Positions 8,909-16,697 are shown, numbered from the stretch's first letter. The stretch: DNA of 64,000 nt from Rothia sp. (in: high G+C Gram-positive bacteria) (GCF_030540545.1 NZ_JAUNVZ010000003.1:1-64000), one strand, 5' to 3'. A program made the numbers and translations. Notes: generated by a model from the sequence alone, not told the origin.

Positions 8909-9970
8909 ATGGCGCGTAAAGTCCGCACCTTTGCCGAGCACGCCTACGGTGTGTTTGAGTTGCGTGTTAGCCGTGTGCAGCATGTGAGCCCTTCTTTTGT
9001 GCGTGTGAGTTTAGCCGGTCCCTCTCTGGCGCATTTTAGTGCCGAGTTGGAGACTCAGGAGCCGCTGGATGCCTATGTGAAGTTCCTGGTACCTGCCGGT
9101 GATAAACCGGTGGAGATCGATTTTACGCCCTCATGGCGTCAGGATTGGTTTGCTCTGGAGACCGAGCAGCGTGGCGGCTGGATGCGCACCTACACCATTC
9201 GTGCCGCCCGCCTGGTGCCGGCTTCTGAGGCAGATAGCGCCCTGCCGAGTGCGCCCACTATTCCCGCCGAGTACACTGGCAGCCGTGAGCCCCGAGTGCT
9301 ACCGGCAGGTACGGTGCCCGAGATCGATATTGACTTTGTGATGCACGCAGAGGTGGACGAATCGGGCGCCGAGCATATGGGTCCCGCCGCCGCCTGGGCG
9401 GCTTCTGCGTCCGAGGGGCAGCTGGTGAGCCTCATGGGTCCCCTGGCTGCTAGCCCCCTGTGGGCAAGCTGGGATGCTGAAGAAGCCGAGGATATTCTGA
9501 TCGCCGTAGATGAGACCGCCCTCCCCGCGGCTTTATCGGTGCTGGGCTTCTATGCCCGCGCCGAGCTGGGGGAGAGCGCACCGCGCATCCGTCTGCTGGC
9601 TGAGGTGCCGAGCGTCGAAGATAGTTTGGAGCGTCTGAGTAGCCCGGAAGAGTTACCCACTACCCTGGAGATTACCTGGCTACCTCGCCAGAGTGAGCGG
9701 GGGAGCGCTTCGCGCGGTACTCTGCTTGCCTCGGCTCTGCGTGGCGCTCTCAATATTGCCGATGAGAGCGCCCCGGTCTGTGAGCGCGCCGCTGATGATG
9801 AAATTGTCTGGGGTGTGGCAGCTGGAGAGCACGTCGGTCGCTATATTTTTATTGCCGGGGAGGCCTCGCTGATCAAAACCCTGCGCCGCGTATGTGTTAA
9901 CGAGGCGCAGGTACCCAAGGAGAATATTTCCTTTATGGGCTATTGGCGTGAGGGTAAGAGCGAGAACTGA
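8909..9970 (+). CDS. Siderophore-interacting protein (FAD-dependent ferric-siderophore reductase)
   Basis: A 353-residue SIP/ViuB-type protein. The N-terminal FAD-binding domain carries the hallmark RTYTIRAAR (RxYT type) near residue 95, and the SIP NAD(P)H-like domain includes IFIAGEASLIKTLRR near residue 315. Family members reduce imported ferric siderophores in the cytosol and release Fe(II). It lies just after the siderophore importer genes, which supports that function. The start ATG has AGAAG upstream. Compared with classical SIPs of about 280 residues it is longer, with acidic insertions around residues 105-120 and 225-245. Confidence 0.9.
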   Translation: MARKVRTFAEHAYGVFELRVSRVQHVSPSFVRVSLAGPSLAHFSAELETQEPLDAYVKFLVPAGDKPVEIDFTPSWRQDWFALETEQRGGWMRTYTIRAARLVPASEADSALPSAPTIPAEYTGSREPRVLPAGTVPEIDIDFVMHAEVDESGAEHMGPAAAWAASASEGQLVSLMGPLAASPLWASWDAEEAEDILIAVDETALPAALSVLGFYARAELGESAPRIRLLAEVPSVEDSLERLSSPEELPTTLEITWLPRQSERGSASRGTLLASALRGALNIADESAPVCERAADDEIVWGVAAGEHVGRYIFIAGEASLIKTLRRVCVNEAQVPKENISFMGYWREGKSEN

Positions 9971-10080
9971 TAGGGCGTATTTGTACAAGGTCTACCGGTC
10001 GCGCGCTTTAAAGGCGCGTAGAGTAGAGCCTATAGAATATGTGAACGCAGATACGAAACGCAGAAAGCGAGAGATATACA

Positions 10081-10956
10081 ATGAGCCGCGATTACCTCAT
10101 TTCTCCCGAGGGAACGATTAACGGTCGGCCGATCCGCTATGTTGCCATGGGCGATTCCTTTAGTGAGGGTGTGGGAGATGAGGCCCCCAATCTACCCAAC
10201 GAGGTTCATGGCTGGACCGACCGCCTGGCCATTGCCCTGGGTGAGCTGAATCCCGAAACCCGCTATAGCAATCTGGCGATTCGTGGCTATTTGATTGAGC
10301 AGATTATGGAGAACCAGCTGCAGGCAACCCTGGATTTGCAGCCTAATCTGGTGACCCTTTACGGCGGCGGTAATAATATTCTGCGCCCCGGTGTGGATCT
10401 GGACGCCGTGGTGGATCAGCTTGCTAAGGGCTTTAAGGCGCTGCGCGACGCCGGCGCGCAGGTGTTCACCATTACCGGTTTGGATGTCCGCGGCGAGGGG
10501 CCTTTTGCCCGTACCCGCCCCCGCACCGCTCTCTTTAATGAGCTGGTGCGCGAGGCAGCCGAGGAGCACGGCGTGCACATTATTGACTATTGGCGCATGC
10601 GCGATTTTATTGATTGGCGCCTGTGGGCAGCCGATAAGCTGCATATGAATAGCTACGGTCACACTCGTTTTGCGCGCCGCGCGCTGCAGGCTATGGCGGG
10701 GCCTGAGGTTGCCGAGCGTATTGCTGAGCCCGAGCTGCCTCCGCTTCAGGAGCTGACCTCCGGCCAGCAGCTGGCGGAGAATGTGCGTTGGGCTCGCGAG
10801 TTCGCCCTGCCCTGGGTGGGTCGTCGTTTGCGTGGTACCTCCAGCGGGGATAATTTGGAGCCCAAGTACCCCGAGTGGACCGACCCGGCGCTCATTGCCG
10901 AGGCTTACGCTCGTGATCCTTTTGAGGGTGTTAAGACCACCCTGGATGAGGTTTAA
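10081..10956 (+). CDS. SGNH/GDSL-family hydrolase
   Basis: A 291-residue cytosolic SGNH hydrolase with no signal peptide. Block I is AMGDSFSEG (catalytic Ser near residue 25), block II NLAIRGY, block III GGGNNI and block V ADKLHMNSYGH (Asp and His). The family includes esterases, lipases and acyl-hydrolases; the substrate cannot be assigned. The ribosome site is weak (GAAAGCGAGAG). It is followed by a strong hairpin and then the gene-free region before rpmB. Confidence 0.88.
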   Translation: MSRDYLISPEGTINGRPIRYVAMGDSFSEGVGDEAPNLPNEVHGWTDRLAIALGELNPETRYSNLAIRGYLIEQIMENQLQATLDLQPNLVTLYGGGNNILRPGVDLDAVVDQLAKGFKALRDAGAQVFTITGLDVRGEGPFARTRPRTALFNELVREAAEEHGVHIIDYWRMRDFIDWRLWAADKLHMNSYGHTRFARRALQAMAGPEVAERIAEPELPPLQELTSGQQLAENVRWAREFALPWVGRRLRGTSSGDNLEPKYPEWTDPALIAEAYARDPFEGVKTTLDEV

Positions 10957-11002
10957 AGAGCGCTCTGCGAGCCCGCTTTAGCCTGGTGCGTGCGGTGCCT
11001 TT

Positions 11003-11048
11003 CTTACGGCGTAGAATCTGTTCTTCGGGGCAGCTTCTACGCCGTAAG
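11003..11048 (+). terminator. Terminator of the SGNH hydrolase gene
   Basis: CTTACGGCGTAGAA (11003-11016) pairs perfectly with TTCTACGCCGTAAG (11035-11048), with a further inner CTG/CAG stem. Only a short T-run follows. Confidence 0.7.
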
Positions 11049-11144
11049 AGTTTAAGATTTCGGCGGGGTAGAAGCACCCGGTGCGGGGCTGAAAAAAGCT
11101 GTGAATCAGCCCGAAAACTGCCTCGAATCCTCGACAAGAGCGCT

Positions 11145-11320
11145 TTAAAGTGAGCTTAAATCGGGGTTAAACCGGGGCATGGGAGCGGTTAATAGCGGGG
11201 AAAACCGGGTTAAAAGTCCTCTCGCCGGCTTAAGAGCGGGGGGATGAGCGCCTCTGTGGGTGGGCGGTTAAGGCGCTTAAATGCCTTAAAAACCTCCTTA
11301 AGCTGTTAATCTCACATTAA
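11145..11320. repeat. Helically phased TTAA cluster with degenerate 20-22 bp repeats
   Basis: TTAA starts at 11145, 11156, 11167, 11189, 11210, 11230, 11268, 11277, 11286, 11298, 11306 and 11317. The first six are spaced 11, 11, 22, 21 and 20 bases, close to multiples of one helical turn. From 11163 to 11248 the sequence reads as degenerate units of the form GGTTAA-N3-CGGGG. It lies just upstream of the inferred rpmB promoter. Curvature or binding of a nucleoid protein is inference. Confidence 0.6.
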
Positions 11321-11404
11321 GAATTTCATCGATGTAATTTTAGCTAGCTCACATTGGCGGTCATAGTGACCAAAAACCCCGAAATTCCGGGCTAAAAAGC
11401 CCCA

Positions 11405-11437
11405 TTGACTTGCAAAAACAGCCCAAAATGGTAGAAT
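11405..11437 (+). promoter_or_regulatory. Candidate promoter of the rpmB-rpmG-rpsN operon
   Basis: TTGACT (11405-11410) or the overlapping TTGCAA (11410-11415) lies 21 or 16 bases before TAGAAT (11432-11437). If used, the transcript carries a leader of about 345 bases before rpmB. No reading frame in that leader is convincing. Confidence 0.4.
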
Positions 11438-11471
11438 GGTCTAGTGCTCTTTTGAAGCCCCACAGGTACTT

Positions 11472-11761
11472 CCGGCACCTGCCGGTAGGGAGCGAAATCC
11501 GCTTAAAACAGCGGTTTTTAAGCTCAAAACCGGCGTGTAGGCTTGCGAGAGGGTACGGAATTAACCTAATATTTAACGCTGTTCGTAGTGGTGGAAACGC
11601 CTCTCGACACTAATAAGCTTCACCGTTTTTCCCGTGGCGGGGATTGACGACCGGCCTCTCACCCGGACGACAATCTCAAACACTCTAGCCCGGCGAATAA
11701 CCCGGTGCTTCTACATTGGTGACGGGACGCTAACGAGTAACCTCGACTGCGCAACCCGTCA
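11472..11761 (+). promoter_or_regulatory. Structured 5' leader of ribosomal-protein operon
   Basis: Hairpins visible in order: CCGGC/GCCGG (11472-11485); CCGCT/AGCGG followed by five T (11499-11519), shaped like a small terminator; an overlapping alternative CGGTTTT/AAAACCG (11512-11532) that would exclude it; a long-range CGAGAGG/CCTCTCG (11546-11606); and TGACGGG/CCCGTCA (11720-11761) just before the rpmB ribosome site. The overlap of a terminator-like stem with a competing stem suggests attenuation. The ligand or protein sensed is unknown. Confidence 0.45.
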
Positions 11762-11788
11762 TAAAAGTCAATCAATAAGGAGTGAAAC

Positions 11789-12025
11789 ATGGCAGCAGTC
11801 TGCCAGGTGACCGGAGCTGTTCCCGGCTTTGGACACAGCATTTCGCACTCGCATCGCCGCAACAAGCGTCGATTCGATCCGAACGTTCAGAAGAAGACCT
11901 ACTGGGTTCCTTCGCTGCGTCGTAAGGTAACCCTGAACGTGTCCGCTAAGGGCATCAAGGTGATCGATGTCCGTGGCATCGACGCTGTTGTTGCAGAAAT
12001 CATCGCACGCGGGGAGAAGATCTAG
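11789..12025 (+). CDS. rpmB: 50S ribosomal protein L28
   Basis: A 78-residue L28 with the family start [20 protein letters not shown] and the C-terminal block KGIKVID. It has a single Cys and lacks paired CxxC motifs, so it is the zinc-independent form. AAGGAGTG precedes the ATG. It is the first gene of rpmB-rpmG-rpsN, with three bases between its stop and the start of rpmG. In several actinobacteria this cysteine-free trio is a zinc-starvation set controlled by Zur; I saw no convincing Zur box here, and in related genera this trio can be the housekeeping copy. Confidence 0.95.
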   Translation: MAAVCQVTGAVPGFGHSISHSHRRNKRRFDPNVQKKTYWVPSLRRKVTLNVSAKGIKVIDVRGIDAVVAEIIARGEKI

Positions 12026-12028
12026 TAA

Positions 12029-12199
12029 ATGGCATCCAAGGCTAAGGACCTGCGTCCTATCATCAAGCTTAAGTCCACTGCTGGCACCGGTTACACCTAC
12101 GTGACCCGTAAGAACCGCCGCAACAACCCCGACCGTATGGTGCTGAAGAAGTACGATCCCGTTGTACGCAAGCACGTTGACTTCCGAGAGGAGCGCTAA
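12029..12199 (+). CDS. rpmG: 50S ribosomal protein L33 (cysteine-free form)
   Basis: A 56-residue L33 read from ATG 12029 to TAA 12197-12199. Recognisable blocks are [19 protein letters not shown] and [11 protein letters not shown]. It contains no Cys at all, so it cannot hold the zinc ribbon found in the other L33 form. It sits three bases after rpmB and two bases before rpsN, so the three are co-translated. Confidence 0.95.
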   Translation: MASKAKDLRPIIKLKSTAGTGYTYVTRKNRRNNPDRMVLKKYDPVVRKHVDFREER

Positions 12200-12201
12200 G
12201 A

Positions 12202-12507
12202 ATGGCTAAGAAGTCCAAGATCGCTCGCAATGAGCAGCGCAAGGTCATCGTAGCTCGCTACGACGAGAAGCGTAAGGCACTGAAGAAGGCCCTGATCGAC
12301 GAGAACGCTACCCCCGAGGAGCGCGAAGCAGCTCGCGTGGCACTGCAGAAGCTGCCCCGCAACGCTTCCCCCGTGCGCGTGCGTAACCGCGACCAGATCG
12401 ACGGTCGTCCTCGCGGCACCTTCCAGAAGTTCGGTATCTCCCGTGTGCGCTTCCGCGAGATGGCACACCGCGGCGAGCTGCCCGGCATCACCAAGTCCAG
12501 CTGGTAA
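12202..12507 (+). CDS. rpsN: 30S ribosomal protein S14 (long, zinc-independent form)
   Basis: A 101-residue S14 of the long cysteine-free type, ending [19 protein letters not shown], which is the conserved C-terminal rRNA-binding block. The short zinc form of S14 is 61 residues with CxxC pairs, absent here. ATG follows the ribosome site GAGAGGAGCG that lies inside the end of rpmG. A hairpin at 12532-12558 closes the operon. Confidence 0.95.
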   Translation: MAKKSKIARNEQRKVIVARYDEKRKALKKALIDENATPEEREAARVALQKLPRNASPVRVRNRDQIDGRPRGTFQKFGISRVRFREMAHRGELPGITKSSW

Positions 12508-12531
12508 TATCTGGTAATTTCGCCGAATATG

Positions 12532-12558
12532 CTTGCGTATCCCGCGTGGATACGCAAG
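12532..12558 (+). terminator. Hairpin after rpsN
   Basis: CTTGCGTATCC pairs perfectly with GGATACGCAAG over a CGCGT loop, followed by TATATAGG. It lacks a clean T-run, so it may allow some readthrough into hup. Confidence 0.55.
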
Positions 12559-12601
12559 TATATAGGTAGAAATCCACATCTCAGGAAGGGGCACACCCAC
12601 C

Positions 12602-12886
12602 ATGGCTAAGAACCGCACCGAACTGGTTGCAGAGGTTGCAGAGAAGTCCGGCAAGAGCCAGGCTACCGTTAACGCAGTCCTCGATGCAGTATTCAAGGTA
12701 TTCGAGTCTTCCGTCTCCAAGGGCGAGAAGATCACCATCCCCGGTTGGTTGGCTATTGAGCGCACCGACCGTGCAGCTCGTACCGGTCGCAACCCGCAGA
12801 CCGGCGAAGCTATTCAGATTCCCGCCGGTCACGGTGTGAAGCTGACCGCTGGCTCCAAGCTGAAGGCTGCTGTAGCGAAGAAGTAA
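12602..12886 (+). CDS. hup: HU-family DNA-binding protein
   Basis: A 94-residue nucleoid protein of the HU family. It has the helical dimerisation part (MAKNRTELVAEVAEKSGKSQ), the KGEKITIPGWLAIE strand, and the arm RTGRNPQTGEAIQIPAG, which intercalates DNA at the conserved Pro. It lacks the long Lys/Ala-rich C-terminal tail found in mycobacterial HupB. AGGAAGGGG lies 12 bases before the ATG. It is monocistronic with its own terminator. Confidence 0.95.
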   Translation: MAKNRTELVAEVAEKSGKSQATVNAVLDAVFKVFESSVSKGEKITIPGWLAIERTDRAARTGRNPQTGEAIQIPAGHGVKLTAGSKLKAAVAKK

Positions 12887-12910
12887 TTCCTTCGATAAGC
12901 TATAGAGCTC

Positions 12911-12943
12911 AATAACCCCCGCAGTTCATGCGGGGGTTATTGC
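12911..12943 (+). terminator. Terminator of hup
   Basis: AATAACCCCCGCA pairs perfectly with TGCGGGGGTTATT around GTTCA. Confidence 0.85.
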
Positions 12944-13107
12944 TTTAAGCATCATAGACAATGATCGGGATATTCAGCTCTTTAATGTGACACGCTGCGA
13001 ATAAACGGGCTCAAATTTTAGGTTCGGCGGGGGAACTTGCTATCCTAGATGGGTATGGCTGCGCGCACAACGCAGCTTTTCTGTCACCGATATAAAGGAA
13101 TATAGCT

Positions 13108-13827
13108 ATGGCTTCTCTGAAGAAGACTTCCGCATTTCTCTCCCTGGCAGCAGCAGCTGCTCTGGCCCTGAGCGCATGCGGCTCCTCCAATAACGCATCC
13201 TCCAACTCTTCCTCGTCCGCAGCAGCAACCTCCGCTGCAAGCGTGTCCGCTTCCGCTTCCGCAGGTAGCGTGAAGGTTGACGACTCTGTGAAGGTAGACA
13301 CCACCGACGCAGCAGTGTCCGTGGGTTCTGACGGCTCCATCTCCGTTTCTGCATCCGCTGGTGCTGTCTCCGGTTCCGGCGCTTCCTCTTCTGCAAGCGC
13401 TAAGGCAACCTCGAACTCCTCCTCCAAGTCCGGCTCTTCCGCTGCGAAGAACACCAACCCCGCACTGAACACCGTGCCCGGTCTGGCTGATGTCATTGAC
13501 ACCCTGGAGCCCGGCATTGCTGTGGTGAACCCCGACGGTAGCTGGGTTATTAAGGCTGAAAACGGCGACGTAACCGCTGTTCAGGCCAACGGCACCTGGG
13601 CTGTTATTGCAACCGCCGGTGACGTTATCCAGGTTCAGGCTGACGGCTCCTGGCAGCGCGCAAACACCGCAACCCTGGAAACCGCAAACGTTCAGGCTGA
13701 CGGTACCTTCATTGCAACCAAGGGTGGCGCTCCCACCACTACCGCGCCCGAGGCTCCCAAGGTTCCGGCAAAGCCCTCCGACGCTAAGGCTAAGACCCCC
13801 GTGACCCCCGCAACCCCCAAGGCATAA
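13108..13827 (+). CDS. W-repeat lipoprotein 1 of a four-gene paralogous array
   Basis: A 239-residue predicted surface lipoprotein. The signal peptide ends LALSACG (Cys24). Residues 25-125 are almost entirely Ser, Ala, Val and Asn, a flexible tether. Residues about 135-205 hold four copies of a roughly 18-residue unit: NPDGSW, QANGTW, QADGSW and QADGTF, each followed by a strand and a GD-V turn. The tail is Pro/Lys/Thr-rich (KTPVTPATPKA). The following three genes share this plan, so they arose by duplication. I know no named family. Extracellular binding or cell-wall spanning is inference. It has its own terminator. Confidence 0.85.
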   Translation: MASLKKTSAFLSLAAAAALALSACGSSNNASSNSSSSAAATSAASVSASASAGSVKVDDSVKVDTTDAAVSVGSDGSISVSASAGAVSGSGASSSASAKATSNSSSKSGSSAAKNTNPALNTVPGLADVIDTLEPGIAVVNPDGSWVIKAENGDVTAVQANGTWAVIATAGDVIQVQADGSWQRANTATLETANVQADGTFIATKGGAPTTTAPEAPKVPAKPSDAKAKTPVTPATPKA

Positions 13828-13856
13828 GCCTAAAGGTAGCCTTTAAACTTTAAGAC

Positions 13857-13900
13857 ACACCGGATATTGTTCAGCACAGGCAATATCCGGTGTTTCTTTT
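13857..13900 (+). terminator. Terminator of W-repeat lipoprotein 1
   Basis: ACACCGGATATTG pairs perfectly with CAATATCCGGTGT across an 11-base loop, followed by TTCTTTT. The rest of 13901-14123 is AT-rich with several A-tracts and presumably carries the next promoter. Confidence 0.85.
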
Positions 13901-14123
13901 AGAAGTGTGAGAGCTGAAAATCCGCGAAATTCCGGGGAAATACAGGGGATCCCAAAAATTTTCCTGAAATTCACGGTTTCACAGCTCAAACACAGTTTTC
14001 TACAGCTCTAGTTTAAGTTCACTTGTTAGAGTGTAGATATCAGCCCGGCACAAAGGCCGGAAACACCGCATCATAGTCTGCTGAGAGGCAGACGCACCGA
14101 TAACGAAAGAAGGAGCGCACACC

Positions 14124-14867
14124 ATGCGTACCATTAAGAAGACTTCCCTGTTCCTGTCCCTGGCAGCAGCATCCGCACTGGCACTGTCCGCCTGCGGTGC
14201 AAGCAATAACGTTTCGGCAACCGCGCCGACCAGCTCCGCATCTGCTGCAGCGACCACCTCGGCTGCTAGCGCATCCTCCACCGCTTCTGCTTCCTCTTCC
14301 GCGGGCGCAAGCGTTTCCGCTGGTACCGGTGGCGTTCAGATTGATGCGGGTGGCACCAAGATTTCCGCAGGTGCTGACGGCGTGAAGATTGACGCTAACG
14401 GCACCAAGATTGAGGGCAACTCGAACGGCGCTAAGGTTGAGTCCAATGGCACCAAGATTGAAGCAAATGGTGGCTCTTCCTCCGCATCAGCAGATAAGGG
14501 TGGCAATTCCTCTTCGAACTCTGCGGGTACCACTGATTACATCTCCTCCACCGCTTTTGAGCAGGGCGATAACCTGGACGTTGACGACGACAACGGTTCC
14601 TGGAATCTGCACAAGAAGGACGGTACCAACGTCTCCGTCGAGGCAGACGGCTCCTGGTCTGCTCACTACAAGAACGGTACTAATATCACCGTTAATAAGG
14701 ATGGCTCCTGGACCGGTCACCTGAACACTGGCACCAATATCGAGGTCAACGCAGATGGCTCGATTCAGAATATCTACGGCACCCCCGTGAAGGCAGCACC
14801 GGCAACCCCGACCCTGCCCACCATGGGCAAGCCCGTCACCCCCGTGACTCCCGCAACCCCGAAGTAA
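14124..14867 (+). CDS. W-repeat lipoprotein 2 of the array
   Basis: A 247-residue lipoprotein with LALSACG (Cys24) and a near-identical signal peptide to its neighbour (KKTSLFLSLAAASALALSACG begins at residue 5). After the Ser/Ala tether it has an extra region at about residues 70-115 of short Gly-turn repeats, IDAGGTKISAGADGVKIDAN and similar, spaced about eight residues, that should form a small beta-roll. The W-repeats at about 150-215 are the most regular of the four: NGSWNLHKKDGTNVSV, DGSWSAHYKNGTNITV, DGSWTGHLNTGTNIEV. The tail ends VTPVTPATPK. ATG 14124 is preceded by AAGGAGCG. Confidence 0.85.
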   Translation: MRTIKKTSLFLSLAAASALALSACGASNNVSATAPTSSASAAATTSAASASSTASASSSAGASVSAGTGGVQIDAGGTKISAGADGVKIDANGTKIEGNSNGAKVESNGTKIEANGGSSSASADKGGNSSSNSAGTTDYISSTAFEQGDNLDVDDDNGSWNLHKKDGTNVSVEADGSWSAHYKNGTNITVNKDGSWTGHLNTGTNIEVNADGSIQNIYGTPVKAAPATPTLPTMGKPVTPVTPATPK

Positions 14868-14892
14868 ACCTAAGGGCTAGCGACAAGAAATA

Positions 14893-14930
14893 GTGCGCCG
14901 GTGGTATCCACCGAGGGGTACCACCGGCAC
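14893..14930 (+). terminator. Hairpin after W-repeat lipoprotein 2
   Basis: GTGCGCCGGTGGTA pairs with TACCACCGGCAC apart from a bulge; there is no T-run, so termination may be incomplete or factor-dependent. Confidence 0.55.
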
Positions 14931-15046
14931 ACTATCCCCCACGATTTTCGGCACTGCCCAGCTAGTGCCACTCGGGCTGAACCCCGGACGTTTCAGCCAT
15001 TTATCACCCGCATACCCCTACGACGGGGCAACTGACAAGGAAAACC

Positions 15047-15739
15047 ATGAACGCCAAGAAGACCACCGCACTGCTCTCCCTCGCCGCAGCATCCGTCCTG
15101 GCACTCTCCGCCTGCGGAACCTCCTCCGATACCTCCACCAGCGCACCCACCAGCGCAGCTGCTACCGCTTCGGTCAGCGCAGGCTCCAATGGTGGTGTGC
15201 AGGTCAATAACGGAGACGTCAAGGTCAACGCAGACGCCAGCGGTAATGTCACCGTGGCGGCAGATGGTGCAACCGTTACCGCAGGCGCCAATGGCAGCCT
15301 GAACGCAAATGTACCCAGCGCGAGCGCATCCGCTGCTTCGAAGTCCTCGGGCTCCTCCAGCTCTTCGGCAAACTCCGGCGCGGCACAGGGCAGCGCCAAG
15401 ACCAGCGATGATACCTACACCAATGTCACCGTGAACACCGACGGCTCCTGGACCGCAACCACCGCCGATGGTGATCGTATTGAGGTGGCGTCCTCCGGCG
15501 CCTGGACCAAGACCGAAAAGGACGGCGATGTGGTGCGCGTAGAGGCATCCCGCGCCTGGAACGAAACCGATAAGGACGGCACCGAGGTGCGAGTGGATGT
15601 AGCCGGCCGCTATAGCTACACCAAGAATGGCGTGGATAAGGCAGGCGTGCCCGATATTCCGGATCTGCCCGCATTCCCCACTGCTTCCGGCGCCGCTGCG
15701 GTACCCGTAATGCCCATGGTTCCCACCGCCAAGGCATAA
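15047..15739 (+). CDS. W-repeat lipoprotein 3 of the array
   Basis: A 230-residue lipoprotein; lipobox LALSACG with Cys23. A tether rich in Ser/Ala/Asn carries short Val-Asn-Ala strands (VQVNNGDVKVNADASGNVTV). W-repeats at about residues 132-200 are DGSWTATTADGDRIEV, SGAWTKTEKDGDVVRV, SRAWNETDKDGTEVRV and a last Tyr-containing variant GRYSYTKNGVDK. The C-terminal tail is Pro/Ala-rich without the TPATPK ending of the first two. AAGGAAAACC precedes the ATG. The repeat is charged (Lys/Asp/Glu) here but Asn/Thr-rich in gene 2, so the surface chemistry has diverged while the frame of W and G residues is kept. Confidence 0.85.
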   Translation: MNAKKTTALLSLAAASVLALSACGTSSDTSTSAPTSAAATASVSAGSNGGVQVNNGDVKVNADASGNVTVAADGATVTAGANGSLNANVPSASASAASKSSGSSSSSANSGAAQGSAKTSDDTYTNVTVNTDGSWTATTADGDRIEVASSGAWTKTEKDGDVVRVEASRAWNETDKDGTEVRVDVAGRYSYTKNGVDKAGVPDIPDLPAFPTASGAAAVPVMPMVPTAKA

Positions 15740-15778
15740 TAAGGCATATATCGCTTGAGACTTCAGGAGGGGAGAAGG

Positions 15779-16489
15779 ATGAAGCTGCTACAGCCCGTGC
15801 TGCTGGGAGTCGCGCTCACGCTGGCTCTGAGCGCCTGCGGTGCCGATAGTTCGATTTCTACGCAGCCGCCCGCCGCCACCAGCTCGGCAAAGGCACGCAG
15901 TGTATCTGCTTCGGCAAGCGCCGATTCTGCTACGGGTGCTTCTCAGGGCGCTTTGGCGCAGGTCAGTGCCTCCCCTTCCTCTAGCGCTCTGGTGATTTCG
16001 GGGGATAATACTCAGGTGACGGAAGCGTCAGCCTCCGCACCCGCTGTGTCCCAGGGGGCGCCTTCTCCCGCGGTTTCTGCCGCAGGGGGTGAGCAATCTC
16101 AGGGAGCTGGCTCCCACGCTCAGGGCTCGGATGAGAAGGGTAATACGCCCTTCCGCGGGGGAGATAGCGAGTACAGCAGCTTTGAGATTATGCCCTCCGG
16201 ATCGTGGACGGGTACCACCGAGGATAATGAGCGTGTTTTTGTGAACTCTGACGGTGGCTGGATGCTCACTACCCGCGATGGCGAGAGCGTTAAGGTTGCC
16301 GCGGATGGCTCCTGGATGAAGAGTGATTCTGAAGGTACCGTGACCACGGTGCGAGCTGATGGTAGCTGGAGCAGCGTGAAGAACGGTAAAGCGAAGGATG
16401 ACGCCACGGAGACCCCGGAAACCCCTAAGGTTCCAACTCAGGGTCATCCCGTGCAGCCTAAGGCTCCGGTGAAGCCCGCTAAAAACTAG
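15779..16489 (+). CDS. W-repeat lipoprotein 4 of the array
   Basis: A 236-residue lipoprotein; the signal peptide MKLLQPVLLGVALTLALSAC differs in its N-terminal half from the other three but keeps LALSACG. A Ser/Ala/Gly/Gln tether of about 110 residues leads to W-repeats at about 140-205: SGSWTGTTEDNERVFV, DGGWMLTTRDGESVKV, DGSWMKSDSEGTVTTV, DGSWSSVKNGK. The tail is PVQPKAPVKPAKN. I chose ATG 15779, which has AGGAGGGGAGAAGG upstream, over a TTG 24 bases earlier. Only 39 bases separate it from gene 3 with no clear terminator between, so genes 3 and 4 may be co-transcribed. Confidence 0.85.
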   Translation: MKLLQPVLLGVALTLALSACGADSSISTQPPAATSSAKARSVSASASADSATGASQGALAQVSASPSSSALVISGDNTQVTEASASAPAVSQGAPSPAVSAAGGEQSQGAGSHAQGSDEKGNTPFRGGDSEYSSFEIMPSGSWTGTTEDNERVFVNSDGGWMLTTRDGESVKVAADGSWMKSDSEGTVTTVRADGSWSSVKNGKAKDDATETPETPKVPTQGHPVQPKAPVKPAKN

Positions 16490-16577
16490 CTCCTGTCTTG
16501 GCTCTAGAGCCTAAAAATAGAATAGTAATTCTTGGAAACTCTGGGTGCTGCCTCGAGGGACCCGGCATGTTTCCCGT

Positions 16578-16621
16578 AAAACGCCGTATATCCCGTGGAT
16601 GAGGGATATGCGGCGTTTTAT
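16578..16621 (+). terminator. Terminator closing the lipoprotein array
   Basis: AAAACGCCGTATATCCC pairs with GGGATATGCGGCGTTTT (one G-T) around an 8-base loop. Confidence 0.85.
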
Positions 16622-16658
16622 GTGCTCTGAGCCTGCCCGCGCTATGGGCAAGCGCAGC

Positions 16659-16697
16659 GTGTACCTGGAGTGTGTACCTGCAGTGTGTATCTGGAAA
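16659..16697. repeat. Three direct 13-bp repeats upstream of copC
   Basis: GTGTACCTGGAGT, GTGTACCTGCAGT and GTGTATCTGGAAA follow each other without gaps. They lie 166 bases before copC in a gene-free stretch. They could be binding sites for a regulator of the copper genes or a chance minisatellite. Confidence 0.6.

Noticed and set aside
11410..11613. 67-residue frame in the rpmB leader
   Set aside because: It begins at the candidate promoter itself and crosses the hairpins. No ribosome site or protein pattern supports it.
11320..11788. Zur box expected upstream of a cysteine-free rpmB-rpmG-rpsN set
   Set aside because: I looked for the actinobacterial Zur palindrome (TGAAAATNATTTTCA type) and found no acceptable match, so zinc control is not claimed.
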